This document shows, in pieces, positions 63,296 through 64,000 of a DNA stretch of 64,000 nucleotides. Under the pieces are notes generated by a model. It was given only the letters and a program-made list of their open reading frames with translations. It was not told the DNA's origin and ran no database searches. This DNA comes from Hydra vulgaris (lineage: Eukaryota > Cnidaria > Hydrozoa > Anthoathecata > Hydridae): positions 39,389,001 to 39,453,000 of the forward strand of contig NC_088926.1 of assembly GCF_038396675.1 (NCBI RefSeq), read 5' to 3'. The translations under genes were made by a program, and so were the position numbers. How positions within the stretch are numbered: position 1 is the stretch's first letter; each line of letters opens with the position of its first letter.

Positions 63296-64000
63296 GGGTG
63301 ACTAGAAAGTTCTGGCACTCAATTTTATTAGTTTATTAGGCTTAAGAAAATGTATCATTTGTCAATATTTTTGTTTCCATTTCATTCCTATGTCAATTCT
63401 TAATCATATTCAGGCATTTTTTAAATTTAAATCTATTTTATTTTTAGTATGAAAGTCACAAAAGACCATTGAGTTTCTATAGAGCATTTGTTCTTTGGTG
63501 GATGCACTGAAGCAGAGATAGCAAAAAGACTTAAAATTCCTCGAATAACTGTCTATAAAAATTTGAAAGGTTTAAAGGAGACAGGCAGCACCCAAGACAA
63601 ACCTAGAAGTGGAAGACCACCGACATTGAGTAGCAAAATTATTATCGAAAAAGTGCGTGATAGATTTCATCGAAATCTAAGAAAGTCGATGTGAAAAATG
63701 GCAAATGATTTGTAAATAGGTCGTGAATCACTGAAAAAAATATGCAAGGATAAGCTAAAACTTATCCCATACAAGATCCAAAACGCTCATCTTCTCACAG
63801 ACAATATGAAGAAAGTAAGAATGGAAAGATGCAAGCTTTTGCTCAAACGTTTTTCTTCGGCGCGCCACTCAGAAATTGTTTTCTCTGATGAATGTTTATT
63901 CACTTTTGAAGCTTTCTTAAACCATTGCAATGATCGGATATTGTAACAGAAGTATAAGTGATGCAAACATGAAGGGTAGAATCGCTTCTCGTTTAGGATA
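63296..64000 (+). mobile_element. Tc1/mariner-type element cut by the window end
   Basis: TACAGGGTGACTAGAAAGTTCTG at 63292 is a typical terminal repeat following a TA target. 63488-63694 encodes a helix-turn-helix region (CTEAEIAKRLKIPRITVYKN) and a GRPP hinge (KPRSGRPPTLSSKI). After a stop the reading continues in other frames to SEIVFSDECLFTFE at ~63870, the first catalytic Asp motif. The rest lies beyond the window. Confidence 0.8.
63488..63990 (+). pseudogene. Tc1/mariner-like transposase, partial
   Basis: The paired helix-turn-helix N-terminus is intact to 63694, then TGA and further stops interrupt it. Recognisable later pieces are IGRESLKKICKDKLKLIPY, NMKKVRMERCKLLLKRF and IVFSDECLFTF. 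It is inactive as given, and the downstream half is not in the window. Confidence 0.7.

Overview
The window looks like nuclear DNA of a cnidarian, most likely a hydrozoan such as Hydra. It is very AT-rich, has short spliced exons, long (TA)n tracts, tRNA-type SINEs and a dense, nested load of hAT, Tc1/mariner, pogo-like and non-LTR elements. The organism is inferred from this texture and from protein families I recognise; no search was run.

Layout. 0-2.4 kb: AT-rich DNA, then a broken leftward reverse transcriptase (RT) gene of a family common in cnidarian genomes. 2.4-14.7 kb: a left-truncated, integrated DNA virus or Polinton/adintovirus-like element. Its dense rightward genes include an FtsK/HerA-type packaging ATPase (C-terminal part), an rve-type integrase, several unrecognised proteins, a zinc-ribbon protein, a probable major capsid protein and four small Arg/Lys-rich proteins resembling adenovirus-type core proteins. 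No polymerase gene is present. Several ORFs are broken by frameshifts or a stop, so this looks like an old copy.

14.7-26.4 kb: dispersed repeat A, a dead Tc1-like element, SINEs in both orientations, a (TATG)n tract, a ~280-bp tandem array, repeat B, and a nearly intact hAT element (21143-25375) whose transposase gene has one intron. 26.4-32.4 kb: a 5.9-kb insertion that splits a copy of repeat A, with an apparent 3-bp target duplication, carrying a decayed transposase-like gene. 33.2-42.4 kb: a nest of hAT remnants, a LINE, a mariner remnant and a second LINE endonuclease fragment. 42.8-49.1 kb: repeat B again, a few leftward exons of an unknown gene and a decayed leftward transposase-like gene.

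49.6-63.2 kb is the most unusual part. A pogo-like transposase gene is split into a 5' part (49.6-51.3 kb) and a 3' part (62.8-63.2 kb) by an 11.3-kb segment bounded by 13-bp inverted repeats. Inside that segment, on the minus strand, I read a micro-exon gene. It has an ATG exon, then five exons of 21 or 24 nt each encoding one coiled-coil-like heptad or octad, then a tandem array of 24-nt exons each encoding one Ser/Val-rich octapeptide. All use the same intron phase, so any exon could be skipped without loss of frame. A hAT element and many (TA)n tracts lie in its introns. The window ends in a truncated Tc1/mariner-like element.
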